A DNA stretch of 31,553 nt, from positions 1-31,553 of the forward strand of contig JAUWXV010000012.1 in the NCBI GenBank assembly GCA_030616165.1. The letters run 5' to 3'. Shown here one piece after another: positions 1 to 8,235 of the stretch (within the stretch, counting starts at the first letter, position 1; the number at the start of each line of letters is the position of its first letter). A program made the position numbers and the translations under genes. The stretch comes from a bacterium (GTDB taxonomy: Bacteria; SM23-31; JAUVVT01). The notes under the pieces were generated by a model that had not been told where the DNA came from, made no database searches, and was given only the letters and a program-made list of their open reading frames with translations.

Positions 1-89
1 TCTTTAGTCAAATATGAATTTGATAGCGGGGAATTCACAAGATCAATGAACTCATGTTTTAAGGTATTATTACAAAATCTACAGTTCAA
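1..89 (-). CDS. C-methyltransferase, N-terminal fragment (runs off window)
   Basis: Reading the minus strand from a TTG at 89, the frame stays open to the window edge and gives about 29 residues. They begin Asn-Cys-Arg-Phe-Cys and continue through F-I-D-L and S-P-L-S-N-S-Y-L. This is the characteristic start of SAM-dependent methyltransferases with an N-terminal zinc-binding region (CxxC, then a DLG-SPLAN-like motif), which often act on nucleotide-linked deoxysugars. An AAGGA sequence sits 8 nt before the TTG, and the TTG overlaps the TGA stop of the murF fragment (TTGA), so translational coupling is possible. The upstream in-frame stop leaves TTG as the natural start, unless the original ATG was lost at a junction. 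Substrate unknown. The identification rests on this short segment only. Confidence 0.55.
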   Translation of the reverse strand, partial: MNCRFCNNTLKHEFIDLVNSPLSNSYLTK

Positions 90-349
90 ACCAAAATTCC
101 TTCGAAATTTTCAGATAATTTCCCTGTATATTTTTTTTCAATAACAGCCCCACAGGCACCTTTATCAAAAACTTCTTTTAAAAAGTTATGTCCATCAAAT
201 CGTTCCCCTTTAATTGCAAAAAAAAGTCCATCTTTTTCAATTGTTCTTGAATCTATTGATATACCTTTAAACCTTTCGAGATTTTCGATATTTTCTAAAA
301 ATTCGATGTTTTTTATTTTTTTTAATTCATCAATTGTGATTTTTGACAT
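86..349 (-). pseudogene. murF: Truncated murF: N-terminal domain only
   Basis: MurF adds D-Ala-D-Ala to UDP-MurNAc-tripeptide in the cytoplasm. The 87-residue product from the ATG at 349 has the Mur-ligase N-terminal domain: S-I-D-S-R-T, then [15 protein letters not shown] and G-A-C-G-A-V-I-E-K. It stops (TGA, 86-88) where a full MurF of about 450 residues would enter its ATP-binding central domain. No P-loop or ligase C-terminal domain follows; the next bases encode a methyltransferase start instead. It lies downstream of murE as expected in a dcw operon, separated by about 207 bp of hairpin repeats. A further in-frame start at 412 would extend it into an intergenic inverted repeat, so I prefer the ATG at 349. 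A complete murF should exist elsewhere, or this is an assembly join. Confidence 0.7.
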
Positions 350-357
350 TTGGTTTT

Positions 358-420
358 CACCGGAGTGGACTCTCAGCACTCCCAATTTTAAATTTTTGAG
401 TCTGAGGTCCACATCCGGTG
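358..420. repeat. Imperfect inverted repeat upstream of murF fragment
   Basis: Arms at 358-376 and 402-420 are 19-nt imperfect complements (CACCGGAGTGGACTC versus CACCGGATGTGGACC in the same sense) around a 25-nt AT-rich loop. The GTGGAC core recurs in intergenic hairpins near 5608-5635 and 20120-20150. Confidence 0.65.
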
Positions 421-445
421 CAATAATTTTTTTTCATTAAATCTC

Positions 446-471
446 CTACTTTCTTTTGAAAAAGAAAGTAG
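446..471. repeat. CTACTTTCTTT hairpin
   Basis: A perfect 11-bp stem: CTACTTTCTTT (446-456), loop TGAA, then AAAGAAAGTAG (461-471). It sits between murE and the murF fragment. The following AAACTTAAAATTATTTCTA is repeated at about 5667 in the mraZ-rsmH gap, so the two sites share a larger element. Confidence 0.75.
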
Positions 472-556
472 CAAAGAAAACTTAAAATTATTTCTAATTT
501 AACGATGGAGAAAAATTTTTTTTAATATTTTTCATAAAAAAGTTACACAAAGACAC

Positions 557-2008
557 TCACATTTGTTTTAAAAAATCTAATGCAACTTCTTTGTCGTTAA
601 AATGTATTTTATCCTTTCCAATAATCTGATAGTTTTCGTGACCTTTGCCAAGTATTAAGACGGTATCATATTCTTCAGCGATTGATAATGCCTTAATGAT
701 TGCTTCTTTTCGGTCTGGCAGCAGGATTATACCTTCTTTTTTTTCAATTCCTTTAACAATGTCAACAATAATCTGTTGAGGATTCTCGGTTCTTGGATTG
801 TCAGATGTAATAATAACAATATCAGCATTATCAGATGCAATTCCACCCATTAGAGGTCTTTTCCCTTTATCCCTGTCTCCCCCACATCCAAATACTGCTA
901 TTACATCCCCTTTTGTTAACTTTTTAACTGTAGCAATAACATTTAAAAGTGAATCTGGAGTGTGAGAATAATCGATGATGACATCAAATTTTTGCCCAAT
1001 CTTTAGTTTTTCTATCCTTCCGGGTATTTGTTCTACATTTTCTATTCCCTCTTTTATAATATTTTTATCAATGTTCAGACCTATTCCCACTCCAACAGCA
1101 GCAAGAATGTTATAGATGTTAAAATATCCGATAAGTTTTGAATTTATTTTTATATCACCTTTTGGAGTATAGGCATTTATTAATATTCCATCAAAATTTA
1201 AATTATAGTAAATAGGATATATATCAGACTTTTTTGAAATTGAATATCCGAAATACTCAGCATTTATACCTTCGATTATCTTTCCAGAGATAGGGTCATC
1301 TATATTTATTACCGCAAAAGAATTTTTATCATCAAGTTGATTAAAAAGTTTCAATTTTGAATTAATGTAATCTTCCATATTTTGATGGTAATCAAGATGG
1401 TCTCTTGAAATATTGGTGAAGACTGCCGAAGTAAATTTTAATCCGTATATTCTGTTCTGTTTAAGTGCATGAGAGGAGACTTCAAGAACTGCATAGTTTG
1501 CTTTTTTCTTTTTTATTTTATCAAAAAAAGAGTGAATTTCAAGAGATTCGGGAGTAGTCAATGTTGCATCAATGCATTCATCTTCTATTCTGTATGAAAT
1601 AGTTCCGAGTAATCCTGTTTTTAATCCAGAGGCTTCTATAATATTTTTTACCAGATATGATACAGTAGTTTTACCATTTGTTCCAGTAATTCCTATTAAT
1701 TTTAGATTTTTGGAAGGGGAACCATAGAATTTATCAGAAATCAGAGCAAGGGCTTTTCTTGAGTCAGAAACGACAACATCAGTTATTTGCGGAAAAATTC
1801 TATTATTTTGATGAATTACCGCGGATGCCCCTCTTTCGATTGCGTCGTCTATAAAATTATGTCCATCCAAAGATTCTCCCTTTATTGCGGCAAAAATATC
1901 ACCCTTCTCAACATTTTTTGAGTTGTATTTTATATTTTTTATTTCTATATCTTCACTTCCACGGGTTTCTATAACATCTACGTTTTTCAAGATATCTTTT
2001 AATTTCAT
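557..2008 (-). CDS. murE: UDP-MurNAc-tripeptide synthetase (MurE)
   Basis: Adds the third stem-peptide residue to UDP-MurNAc-L-Ala-D-Glu using ATP in the cytoplasm. The 483 residues have the usual three Mur-ligase domains: N-terminal UDP-binding (1-100), central ATPase with P-loop G-I-T-G-T-N-G-K-T-T (106-115) and a candidate carbamylated Lys near 218, and a C-terminal domain. The motif D-N-P-R at 403-406 is the meso-diaminopimelate recognition signature, so the predicted amino acid added is meso-DAP rather than Lys. It starts 20 nt after the ftsI stop, in the same operon direction. The Shine-Dalgarno is weak (GTGGGTATAA about 10 nt upstream). Full length and intact, unlike the murF fragment that follows. 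Confidence 0.96.
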   Translation of the reverse strand: MKLKDILKNVDVIETRGSEDIEIKNIKYNSKNVEKGDIFAAIKGESLDGHNFIDDAIERGASAVIHQNNRIFPQITDVVVSDSRKALALISDKFYGSPSKNLKLIGITGTNGKTTVSYLVKNIIEASGLKTGLLGTISYRIEDECIDATLTTPESLEIHSFFDKIKKKKANYAVLEVSSHALKQNRIYGLKFTSAVFTNISRDHLDYHQNMEDYINSKLKLFNQLDDKNSFAVINIDDPISGKIIEGINAEYFGYSISKKSDIYPIYYNLNFDGILINAYTPKGDIKINSKLIGYFNIYNILAAVGVGIGLNIDKNIIKEGIENVEQIPGRIEKLKIGQKFDVIIDYSHTPDSLLNVIATVKKLTKGDVIAVFGCGGDRDKGKRPLMGGIASDNADIVIITSDNPRTENPQQIIVDIVKGIEKKEGIILLPDRKEAIIKALSIAEEYDTVLILGKGHENYQIIGKDKIHFNDKEVALDFLKQM

Positions 2009-2027
2009 TTAAAATTATACCCACAAG

Positions 2028-4157
2028 TTATTTATAAGCAATTGTTCTTGAAATATTTTTGTTGTCCGAACACCTGACATAACAGACAGTACCTATATTA
2101 ACTTTTTTCCCCGGAAGGGGACTTTGTTCGACAACAATCCCGTTTCCGTATGTAACTTTAAATTTAAGTTTATTTAATTGAATGTCATTTATTGCTTTTC
2201 TCAAACTAAGACCGATTAAATTTGGGGTTATTACTTTATTTTCAACTTTAATAGGCTTATCTTCGCATATTAATGTAATTTTTTCACCTTCTTTCAGATA
2301 CTTTCCGGGTGATGGTTCTTGACTGGATACTATTGAACCGTTTCCAGATATCTCAATAAAGTCTTTAAATATTTTTAATTTCTTTTTAGCCACATCTATC
2401 GTAAGGTTTCTAACATCGGGTAATCTGACGCTGTTAACAAGTTTTTTGTTATTTGTATATTTATTATTTTTCCATACAATTTTCGAATTTCTAGATGGTA
2501 TGTTTGAAATTCTTTGGACAATATTTCTGAAAGCAGGAGCAGTAGTAGTGCTGCTATAATGACCTTTTCTGGGAGTATCAATAACTATAAGACATACAAA
2601 TTCAGGTTCGTCCGCAGGCCAGAATCCAACAAATGACGAAATTACATCTGTTCTTGAGTATCCTGGTCTATCTGATAATGACTTTTGTGCGGTTCCGGTT
2701 TTTCCTGCAATCTTAATTCCATCCACTTTAGCATTTATCCCTGTTCCTTTTTCTACAACACCAATTAAAAACGATTTCAATGTATTTGCTGTTTCTTCAG
2801 AAATTATCCGTCTTATTTCTTCTGGATTTGTTTTTTCGATAATTTTACCTTTGTTGTCCACAATGGCTTTTATAATTCTTGGTTTCATGAGTATTCCGTT
2901 ATTTGCAATTGCAGCATAAGCATTAATGAGTTGAATTGCCGTTATTGCAACTTCCTGACCAATAGCAATTTCCGGGAGTGATAAATTAGACCATATAGCA
3001 GGTTTTCTTAATTTACCACTTGCTTCTCCGATTAATCCTAACCCCGACTCATTACCAAACCCGAAATCTCTTGCGTATGAATATAGTTTTCTTTTCCCAA
3101 GCAGCATAGCACATTTCAGGGTACCGATATTACTCGATTTTTCAATCACCTCCTGAAATGTCAAATTTCCATAAGATTTAACGTCTCTGATAGTATGGTT
3201 ATAGATTTTGATTTTGCCATTTTCGCAGAAGATTATGTCATTATACTTTTTAATGTTTTCCTCTAAGATAGCAGAGGCGGTTACAATTTTGAATGTTGAA
3301 CCAGGCTCAAAAGTATCTGCAATTACTCTGTTTCTATAATTATATGTATTAAATTTTAAAGGGCTATTAGGATTAAAGTCGGGAAATGATGCCATTGCCA
3401 GTATCTCCCCACCCTTGGGATACATAATGACAACCATCCCGCTTTTGGCTTCACTCTCATAAATAGCCCTTTTTAACTCTTCTTCTGCGATGGTTTGGCA
3501 GATGAGATCGAGGGTTAGGATTAAACTTGAACCGTTTTGAGGAGGCTTGTAAAGATATCCAGGGTCGGGGAATATTCTGCCCATTGCATCAACCTTAAGG
3601 ATAGATTTTCCATCTTTGCCTTGAAGATCATCATTATACTGATTTTCAATCCCGGTCAGCCCATTGTTATCAATATCTGTAAAACCTACCACCTGACAGG
3701 CAGTATTTGAGTAAGAATAAAATCTACTGTAATCGATAGTCTTTGTAACACCTTTCATATTATTTTCCCAGATTTTATCCCCAATCTTTTTTTCTACCTT
3801 TCTTTTAAGCCACACAAAATTCTTGTTTTCTCTAATTTTTCTTAAGTATGTATCTCTTTTCTCGCCGAGATGCTTAGCAAATATATTTGCTACTTTGACA
3901 GGATTTTCAACCTTATCCGGATAGCATCCGAATGAGTAATATTCAAGGTCCTGCGAAAGAATCCGCATCTCTCTGTCATATATGTTTCCTCTTTTTGCTG
4001 GAATATCAATTTCTTTTTGATGTTGGGAATCAGCAATTCTTTTGAATTCATTTCCTTTAATGACCTGAATATAGAATAACTTCCATATTATTATAACACT
4101 CAATAGGATTAATAAAAACTTTAGAATTTTCAATCGATATATTATTTTTCTACTCAT
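2028..4157 (-). CDS. ftsI: Class B penicillin-binding protein with two PASTA domains
   Basis: Septal peptidoglycan transpeptidase anchored in the inner membrane. Residues 10-31 form one membrane helix after a short basic cytoplasmic tail. The PBP dimerisation region follows, then the transpeptidase domain with S-T-F-K (catalytic Ser287), S-S-N (341-343) and K-T-G-T (486-489). Two C-terminal PASTA repeats are visible at roughly 578-632 and 643-697. The length of 709 residues is longer than E. coli FtsI and resembles Gram-positive PBP2X/SpoVD-type proteins, but such architectures also occur in other phyla. Its place between the ftsL-like gene (6 nt away) and murE is the canonical dcw position, supporting a division role. 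Confidence 0.93.
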   Translation of the reverse strand: MSRKIIYRLKILKFLLILLSVIIIWKLFYIQVIKGNEFKRIADSQHQKEIDIPAKRGNIYDREMRILSQDLEYYSFGCYPDKVENPVKVANIFAKHLGEKRDTYLRKIRENKNFVWLKRKVEKKIGDKIWENNMKGVTKTIDYSRFYSYSNTACQVVGFTDIDNNGLTGIENQYNDDLQGKDGKSILKVDAMGRIFPDPGYLYKPPQNGSSLILTLDLICQTIAEEELKRAIYESEAKSGMVVIMYPKGGEILAMASFPDFNPNSPLKFNTYNYRNRVIADTFEPGSTFKIVTASAILEENIKKYNDIIFCENGKIKIYNHTIRDVKSYGNLTFQEVIEKSSNIGTLKCAMLLGKRKLYSYARDFGFGNESGLGLIGEASGKLRKPAIWSNLSLPEIAIGQEVAITAIQLINAYAAIANNGILMKPRIIKAIVDNKGKIIEKTNPEEIRRIISEETANTLKSFLIGVVEKGTGINAKVDGIKIAGKTGTAQKSLSDRPGYSRTDVISSFVGFWPADEPEFVCLIVIDTPRKGHYSSTTTAPAFRNIVQRISNIPSRNSKIVWKNNKYTNNKKLVNSVRLPDVRNLTIDVAKKKLKIFKDFIEISGNGSIVSSQEPSPGKYLKEGEKITLICEDKPIKVENKVITPNLIGLSLRKAINDIQLNKLKFKVTYGNGIVVEQSPLPGKKVNIGTVCYVRCSDNKNISRTIAYK

Positions 4158-4163
4158 ATTTCA

Positions 4164-4568
4164 TTAAAATGTTTTTACTAATTTTTCGATTAGTTCTTTT
4201 GCCTTTTCAAATACTGATTTTTTATCAGTATTATCGATGACTAATGTCACAGAATTTTTTCCCGGGAAATCCATACCAAGTTTATTTTTTGCAATCTTTT
4301 CTATTGATTCGAATCTTGTTTTATTTCCGATTTCTGCCTTTAATATTTCATTAAATGAAATAAGGCTTGATTTCTCTTCTTTAAGTCTGGTTGTATTTAA
4401 TGAAACTGCATCTAATTCGACTCTTTCCCATACATAGATAATTGCCAATACAAAAAGTATAATTATATATAAAAATAATTTGTACTTTTTTGAATTTATT
4501 GTTACTTTTCTTATATAATTAACATCATTTAATTTTTCACTATTTTTTAACAATCTCTTTTTTCTCAT
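4164..4568 (-). CDS. ftsL: FtsL-like division protein
   Basis: A 134-residue bitopic membrane protein. A basic cytoplasmic N-terminus (about 1-29) is followed by one hydrophobic helix (about 30-47) and then a charged region (50-85) with heptad-like character that could form a coiled coil. This is the FtsL/DivIC layout: these proteins recruit and activate the FtsI/FtsW synthase as part of a heterotrimer. Sequence conservation in the family is very low, so the call rests on topology and on position between rsmH and ftsI, where ftsL normally sits. It starts 3 nt after the rsmH stop, indicating tight co-translation. Confidence 0.78.
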   Translation of the reverse strand: MRKKRLLKNSEKLNDVNYIRKVTINSKKYKLFLYIIILFVLAIIYVWERVELDAVSLNTTRLKEEKSSLISFNEILKAEIGNKTRFESIEKIAKNKLGMDFPGKNSVTLVIDNTDKKSVFEKAKELIEKLVKTF

Positions 4569-4571
4569 AGT

Positions 4572-5513
4572 TTAAATTTTCTCTGCTGCTCTCAGTTTAG
4601 CGCTTCTTGCTCTTGGATTTAACTTAATTTCATCTTTTGATGGTAGAATAGGTTTTTTACTTATTATTTTTAAAATTTCCCCTTTCCCACATACACAAAT
4701 AGGGATATCTGGCGGACAGATACAGCCCTTTTCAAATTGTCTGAAATATTTTTTTACCAGCCTATCTTCGAGGGAATGATACGAAATTATGATGATTCTG
4801 CCACCTGATTTTAAAGCCTCTACAAAGTTTTTCAAAAAATTTTCAAGATTTTCCAGTTCTTTGTTGACCTCGATTCTTAACGCCTGAAATATTCTTGAAA
4901 CTGACTTTATCTTATTTTTTCCCGGGATTATACTTTCTATCAAGTGCCTTAATTCAAATGAAGTTTTTATTACTTTTTTCTCTCTCTTTTTGACTATGTA
5001 ATCCGAGATAATTCTTGAATATCTTTCTTCACCGTATTTTTTAAATATTTTAATTAATTCAGTTTTTGAATAATTATTGATAATATCCGATGCATTTTTT
5101 CTCAAATCATTGTCCATTCTCATATCCAGAGGAGAGTCCACAAAATAACTGAATCCCCTTTCAGGATTGTCAATTTGATAGGATGAAATTCCGAGGTCAA
5201 GCAAAATTCCATCTATTTTTTTGATTTTTTCTTTTTTAAGAATTTCTAATATATTAGCGTAATTCCCCTTTTTAATAATTGTTTTGTTTTTAAATGATTT
5301 AAGATTATTTTTTGCAAAATTAACAGCCCCTGAATCTATATCGATTCCTATTAATTTGCCTTTATCTTTAAAATTTTTAAGAATTTCTTTTGAATGACCA
5401 CCCCCTCCAATTGTTCCATCAAAGTATATTCCAGATTTATTTGTTATTAAAAGTTCAATTACTTTATCTACCAATACTGGAGTATGAAAAAGATGATTTT
5501 TAAAATCACACAC
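4572..5513 (-). CDS. rsmH: 16S rRNA (cytosine(1402)-N(4))-methyltransferase
   Basis: RsmH (MraW) N4-methylates C1402 of 16S rRNA using SAM. The 313-residue protein shows the family start H-T-P-V-L, the SAM-binding D-G-T-I-G-G-G-G-H-S (about 33-42), G-I-L-L-D-L-G-I-S-S, and the C-terminal motifs S-Y-H-S-L-E-D-R and N-P-R-A-R-S-A-K-L-R. The start is a GTG at 5513; an ATG two bases upstream is out of frame. It follows mraZ in canonical order, but with an unusual 239-bp gap filled by an inverted-repeat element. The ftsL-like gene follows after 3 nt. Confidence 0.96.
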   Translation of the reverse strand: MCDFKNHLFHTPVLVDKVIELLITNKSGIYFDGTIGGGGHSKEILKNFKDKGKLIGIDIDSGAVNFAKNNLKSFKNKTIIKKGNYANILEILKKEKIKKIDGILLDLGISSYQIDNPERGFSYFVDSPLDMRMDNDLRKNASDIINNYSKTELIKIFKKYGEERYSRIISDYIVKKREKKVIKTSFELRHLIESIIPGKNKIKSVSRIFQALRIEVNKELENLENFLKNFVEALKSGGRIIIISYHSLEDRLVKKYFRQFEKGCICPPDIPICVCGKGEILKIISKKPILPSKDEIKLNPRARSAKLRAAEKI

Positions 5514-5536
5514 ATTTCCGTTTAAATTATTTTCTT

Positions 5537-5741
5537 AACTTTGGTAAACTTTTAATTTTTATTAGAGTTCTACCCTCTTTTAGAAAAGAGAATATTCTCC
5601 TCTACGGTCCACCGCAGCGGAGCTGCCTTGGTGGACAGGTTCGCCCAACGCGGGAAAAAAACTTAAAATTATTTCTATATATCAAGAAAAAAACGATTAT
5701 CTTTAACACTTACAGTAAATTATCCAAAACTTACCAGAGTT
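5537..5741. repeat. MITE-like element between mraZ and rsmH
   Basis: Terminal inverted repeats of about 16 nt, AACTTTGGTAAACTTTT at 5537-5553 and AAAACTTACCAGAGTT at 5726-5741, bracket 170 bp. Inside are a hairpin with arms TCCACC/GGTGGA (5608-5613, 5630-5635) and a nested CAGC/GCTG pair. A stretch AAACTTAAAATTATTTCT is also found between murE and murF. No ORF is seen. The element would lie in the mraZ transcript and could attenuate the rest of the operon; that is inference. Confidence 0.5.
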
Positions 5742-5752
5742 TTGTGAATAAA

Positions 5753-6193
5753 TTACAATTCAATTTTCTCAGCGAGATTTTCGTAAGATTGGTCATTACT
5801 TTTAAGATATTCCTCATATAATTCTGGATTCCATATCTCAAGTTTGTCCAGTGTTCCAATAATCATGATTTCCTTTTTAATTTTTACTAAATCAATAAGA
5901 TATTGAGGAATAGCAATACGCCCCTGTTTGTCAAACTGAGATTCTGATGCATAGGATGTTGTCATTCTAATAAAAAGCCTAATATCTTTTCGATTTGTAG
6001 AAAGCTGGCGCAATTTTTCTTCAGTTTTATTCCATTCATCAAGAGGGAAAGCATAAATGCAGTTCTCCATCCCCCTCGTTATAACAAACGTTTCATTAGC
6101 CTCAGGAGAGATAGCCTTTCTGAACTTAGCAGGGATATTTATCCTCCCCTTAGAATCGATAGTATACCTAAACTGTCCCTTGAAAGAAGACAT
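5753..6193 (-). CDS. mraZ: Transcriptional regulator MraZ
   Basis: MraZ is a ring-forming DNA-binding protein that regulates the dcw operon, including its own promoter. The product is 146 residues from the ATG at 6193; upstream in-frame codons lie in the leader and add MWVIY, so I reject them. Two SpoVT-AbrB half domains are visible, with D-S-K-G-R-I-N-I-P near 13-21 and D-K-Q-G-R-I-A-I-P near 88-96. This is the normal family length and first position of the dcw cluster. A consensus promoter and a series of TGGGT-like boxes lie directly upstream. Confidence 0.95.
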   Translation of the reverse strand: MSSFKGQFRYTIDSKGRINIPAKFRKAISPEANETFVITRGMENCIYAFPLDEWNKTEEKLRQLSTNRKDIRLFIRMTTSYASESQFDKQGRIAIPQYLIDLVKIKKEIMIIGTLDKLEIWNPELYEEYLKSNDQSYENLAEKIEL

Positions 6194-6200
6194 ATAAATT

Positions 6201-6225
6201 ACCCACAATTACCGACTTTTAACCA
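6201..6225 (-). promoter_or_regulatory. Candidate MraZ operator (10-bp-spaced boxes)
   Basis: On the minus strand, TGGTT (6225-6221), TCGGT (6215-6211) and TGGGT (6205-6201) recur with exactly 10-bp period just before the mraZ start. A fourth TGGGT (6246-6242) touches the -10 box. MraZ is known to bind direct repeats of TGGGN separated by 5 nt. The spacing matches; two boxes deviate from consensus. Confidence 0.6.
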
Positions 6226-6235
6226 TTTTTATATA

Positions 6236-6264
6236 ATTATAACCCATTTTAATGTAAATGTCAA
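6236..6264 (-). promoter_or_regulatory. Consensus sigma-70-type promoter of mraZ/dcw operon
   Basis: On the minus strand, TTGACA (6264-6259), a 17-bp spacer, and TATAAT (6241-6236): an exact consensus. The predicted transcription start is near 6229, so the leader carries the MraZ-like boxes. The rest of the 6265-6530 gap is AT-rich and I see no gene in it. Confidence 0.8.
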
Positions 6265-6452
6265 GAAAAAAATGTTTTATCTTAATTTTTTTATTCATTT
6301 ATGAAGAAAAAATTTATTTTTCCTTTATAATAAAAATAAAAAACAAGTTTATTTAATAAATTACTTTAAATGTTTCGGTCATTTTTTTGTATAAATTTTT
6401 TTATTGTATCAAAAAAAATATTGATTATATTAAATATAAAAGAGTTTTTTTT

Positions 6453-6480
6453 GTTATTTTCTTTTTCAGAAGAAAGTAAC
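6453..6480. repeat. Degenerate CTACTTTC-family hairpin before guaA
   Basis: GTTATTTTCTT (6453-6463) can pair with AAGAAAGTAAC (6470-6480) with one mismatch. It follows a run of eight T and resembles the hairpins at 446, 8071 and 15202. It may end leftover transcription ahead of guaA or be a decayed mobile hairpin. Confidence 0.5.
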
Positions 6481-6530
6481 ATTTTAATGAAAAATATATA
6501 CTTAACAAAGTTAGGTGAGTATCAAAAAAT

Positions 6531-8069
6531 ATGCATGAATTAATACTGATATTAGATTTTGGTTCTCAATTTACCCAGTTAATTGCAAGGCGTGTAAGAG
6601 AACATAATGTTTACAGTGAAATACATCCTTATAATCTTTCTCTTAAAGAGATAAAAAGTAGAAATCCAAAGGGCATAATTTTATCAGGTGGACCGAGAAG
6701 TGTTTATGAAGATGACGCTCCGACGATAAGGAAGGATATATTTGATTTTGGTATTCCTATATTGGGAATATGTTATGGGCAGCAGATTATTGCAAATCTT
6801 CTTGGGGGAAAAGTGGCAAAAGCAGAAAAAAGGGAATATGGAAAGGCTGTAATTTTTATTGATAAGAGAGAAGGCATATTCAAAGATGTCAGGGATTTAT
6901 CCACTGTTTGGATGAGTCATGGAGACCGATTAGATAGCATGCCAAATGGCTTTGAAGTTGCCGCTCATACCGATAACTCGCCATTTGCAGCAATAAGAGA
7001 TAAAAGAAGAAATATCTATGGGATTCAGTTTCATCCAGAAGTAGTTCATACTGAAGAAGGGAAGAAAATTTTAAAGAATTTTTTGTTTGATATAGCAAAA
7101 TGTAAGGGAGACTGGACTTCAGAATCTTTCGTGAGCGAAACTACAAAAAAAATCAGAGATAATGTTGAGGAAGGAAGGGTAATCTGTGCCTTAAGTGGGG
7201 GTGTTGATTCGTCTGTTACTGCACTTCTTCTTTTTAGGGCTATTGGTGGCGAGAATTTTACCTGTATATTTGTTGATAATGGTCTTCTTCGAAAAGGTGA
7301 AAAAGAGCAGGTTGTGGAAACTTTCGCTTCTAATTTTGAAATTGATTTGCGTGTTGTAGATGGTAAAAATAGATTCCTTGAAAGCCTGAAGGGAGTTACA
7401 GATCCAGAAGAGAAAAGGAAGAGAATAGGTAATACATTTATTGAGATATTTGAACAAGAGGCAAAAAAGTTGGGGAGGGTAGATTTTTTGGCTCAAGGGA
7501 CATTATATCCTGACCTTATAGAAAGTCAATCTTTTAAAGGTCCTTCTTTTACTATTAAGACTCACCATAATGTAGGTGGTCTTCCTGAAAAAATGAATTT
7601 AAAATTGATTGAACCATTAAAAGAACTTTTTAAAGATGAGGTAAGGAAAGTGGGGAAAGATCTTGGACTTCCCCAGGAGATATTAAGAAGGCATCCATTT
7701 CCGGGACCTGGTCTTGCGGTTCGAATTTTGGGAGAAGTAACTGAAGAGAAATTGAATATTTTAAGAGAGGCAGATAAGATATATATTGATGAGATAAAAA
7801 GAGCAGGTTTATATGATGAAATCTGGCAGGCATTTGCTGTTCTTTTACCTGTGAAGAGTGTTGGGGTTATGGGTGACAGCAGGACATATGAGAATGTTGC
7901 CGTATTGAGAGCGGTAACAAGTCTTGATGGAATGACTGCTGACTGGTATAGAATGCCCTCTGATTTGCTTCAGAGGATTTCTAACAGGATTATTAACGAG
8001 GTGAGGGGAATAAACAGAGTGGTTTATGACGTTAGTTCCAAACCACCAAGTACTATTGAATGGGAATAG
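6531..8069 (+). CDS. guaA: GMP synthase (glutamine-hydrolysing)
   Basis: Converts XMP to GMP with ATP and glutamine in the cytoplasm. The 512 residues have an N-terminal class I glutamine amidotransferase domain with nucleophile Cys81 (G-I-C-Y-G-Q-Q) and His168/Glu170 (Q-F-H-P-E). The ATP-pyrophosphatase domain has the PP-loop S-G-G-V-D-S-S (222-228), and a C-terminal dimerisation domain ends K-P-P-S-T-I-E-W-E as in the family. The start codon ATG at 6531 gives [10 protein letters not shown], the normal beginning. The upstream GGTGA lies about 14 nt away, so the ribosome-binding site is weak. It is transcribed divergently from mraZ and appears to be a single-gene unit. Confidence 0.97.
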   Translation: MHELILILDFGSQFTQLIARRVREHNVYSEIHPYNLSLKEIKSRNPKGIILSGGPRSVYEDDAPTIRKDIFDFGIPILGICYGQQIIANLLGGKVAKAEKREYGKAVIFIDKREGIFKDVRDLSTVWMSHGDRLDSMPNGFEVAAHTDNSPFAAIRDKRRNIYGIQFHPEVVHTEEGKKILKNFLFDIAKCKGDWTSESFVSETTKKIRDNVEEGRVICALSGGVDSSVTALLLFRAIGGENFTCIFVDNGLLRKGEKEQVVETFASNFEIDLRVVDGKNRFLESLKGVTDPEEKRKRIGNTFIEIFEQEAKKLGRVDFLAQGTLYPDLIESQSFKGPSFTIKTHHNVGGLPEKMNLKLIEPLKELFKDEVRKVGKDLGLPQEILRRHPFPGPGLAVRILGEVTEEKLNILREADKIYIDEIKRAGLYDEIWQAFAVLLPVKSVGVMGDSRTYENVAVLRAVTSLDGMTADWYRMPSDLLQRISNRIINEVRGINRVVYDVSSKPPSTIEWE

Positions 8070-8070
8070 C

Positions 8071-8093
8071 CTACTTTCTTTGAAAAGAAAGGT
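8071..8093. repeat. CTACTTTCTTT hairpin after guaA
   Basis: CTACTTTCTTT directly after the guaA stop pairs with AAAGAAAGGTGG with wobbles. It may act as the guaA terminator and is another copy of the family at 446 and 15202. Confidence 0.55.
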
Positions 8094-8127
8094 GGCATTG
8101 CCACATCAGCAAAGAAACTTTTTACCT

Positions 8128-8162
8128 ATCTCTCATTCTGTGCAAAGCACAGAATGAGAGAT
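8128..8162. repeat. Perfect 16-bp stem hairpin
   Basis: The left arm at 8128-8143 and right arm at 8147-8162 are perfect complements around an AAA loop (core ATTCTGTGC / GCACAGAAT). It has no GTAG foot and no T run, so it is not a standard terminator. It may be a repeat-derived hairpin; function unknown. Confidence 0.75.
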
Positions 8163-8235
8163 TTGAAAAATTTTAATTCTTTATGAAATAAGTGATTAAA
8201 ATAAGTTAAAGTTTTTTCTTGAAATTTAGAAAGAT

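Noticed and set aside
350-412. N-terminal extension of the murF fragment to 412
   Set aside because: The extra 21 codons lie inside an intergenic inverted repeat (358-420), and the residues do not resemble a Mur ligase start.
4237-4437. 66-residue plus-strand frame inside the ftsL-like gene
   Set aside because: Shadow of the minus-strand gene; no ribosome-binding site and low-complexity Ser/Phe content.
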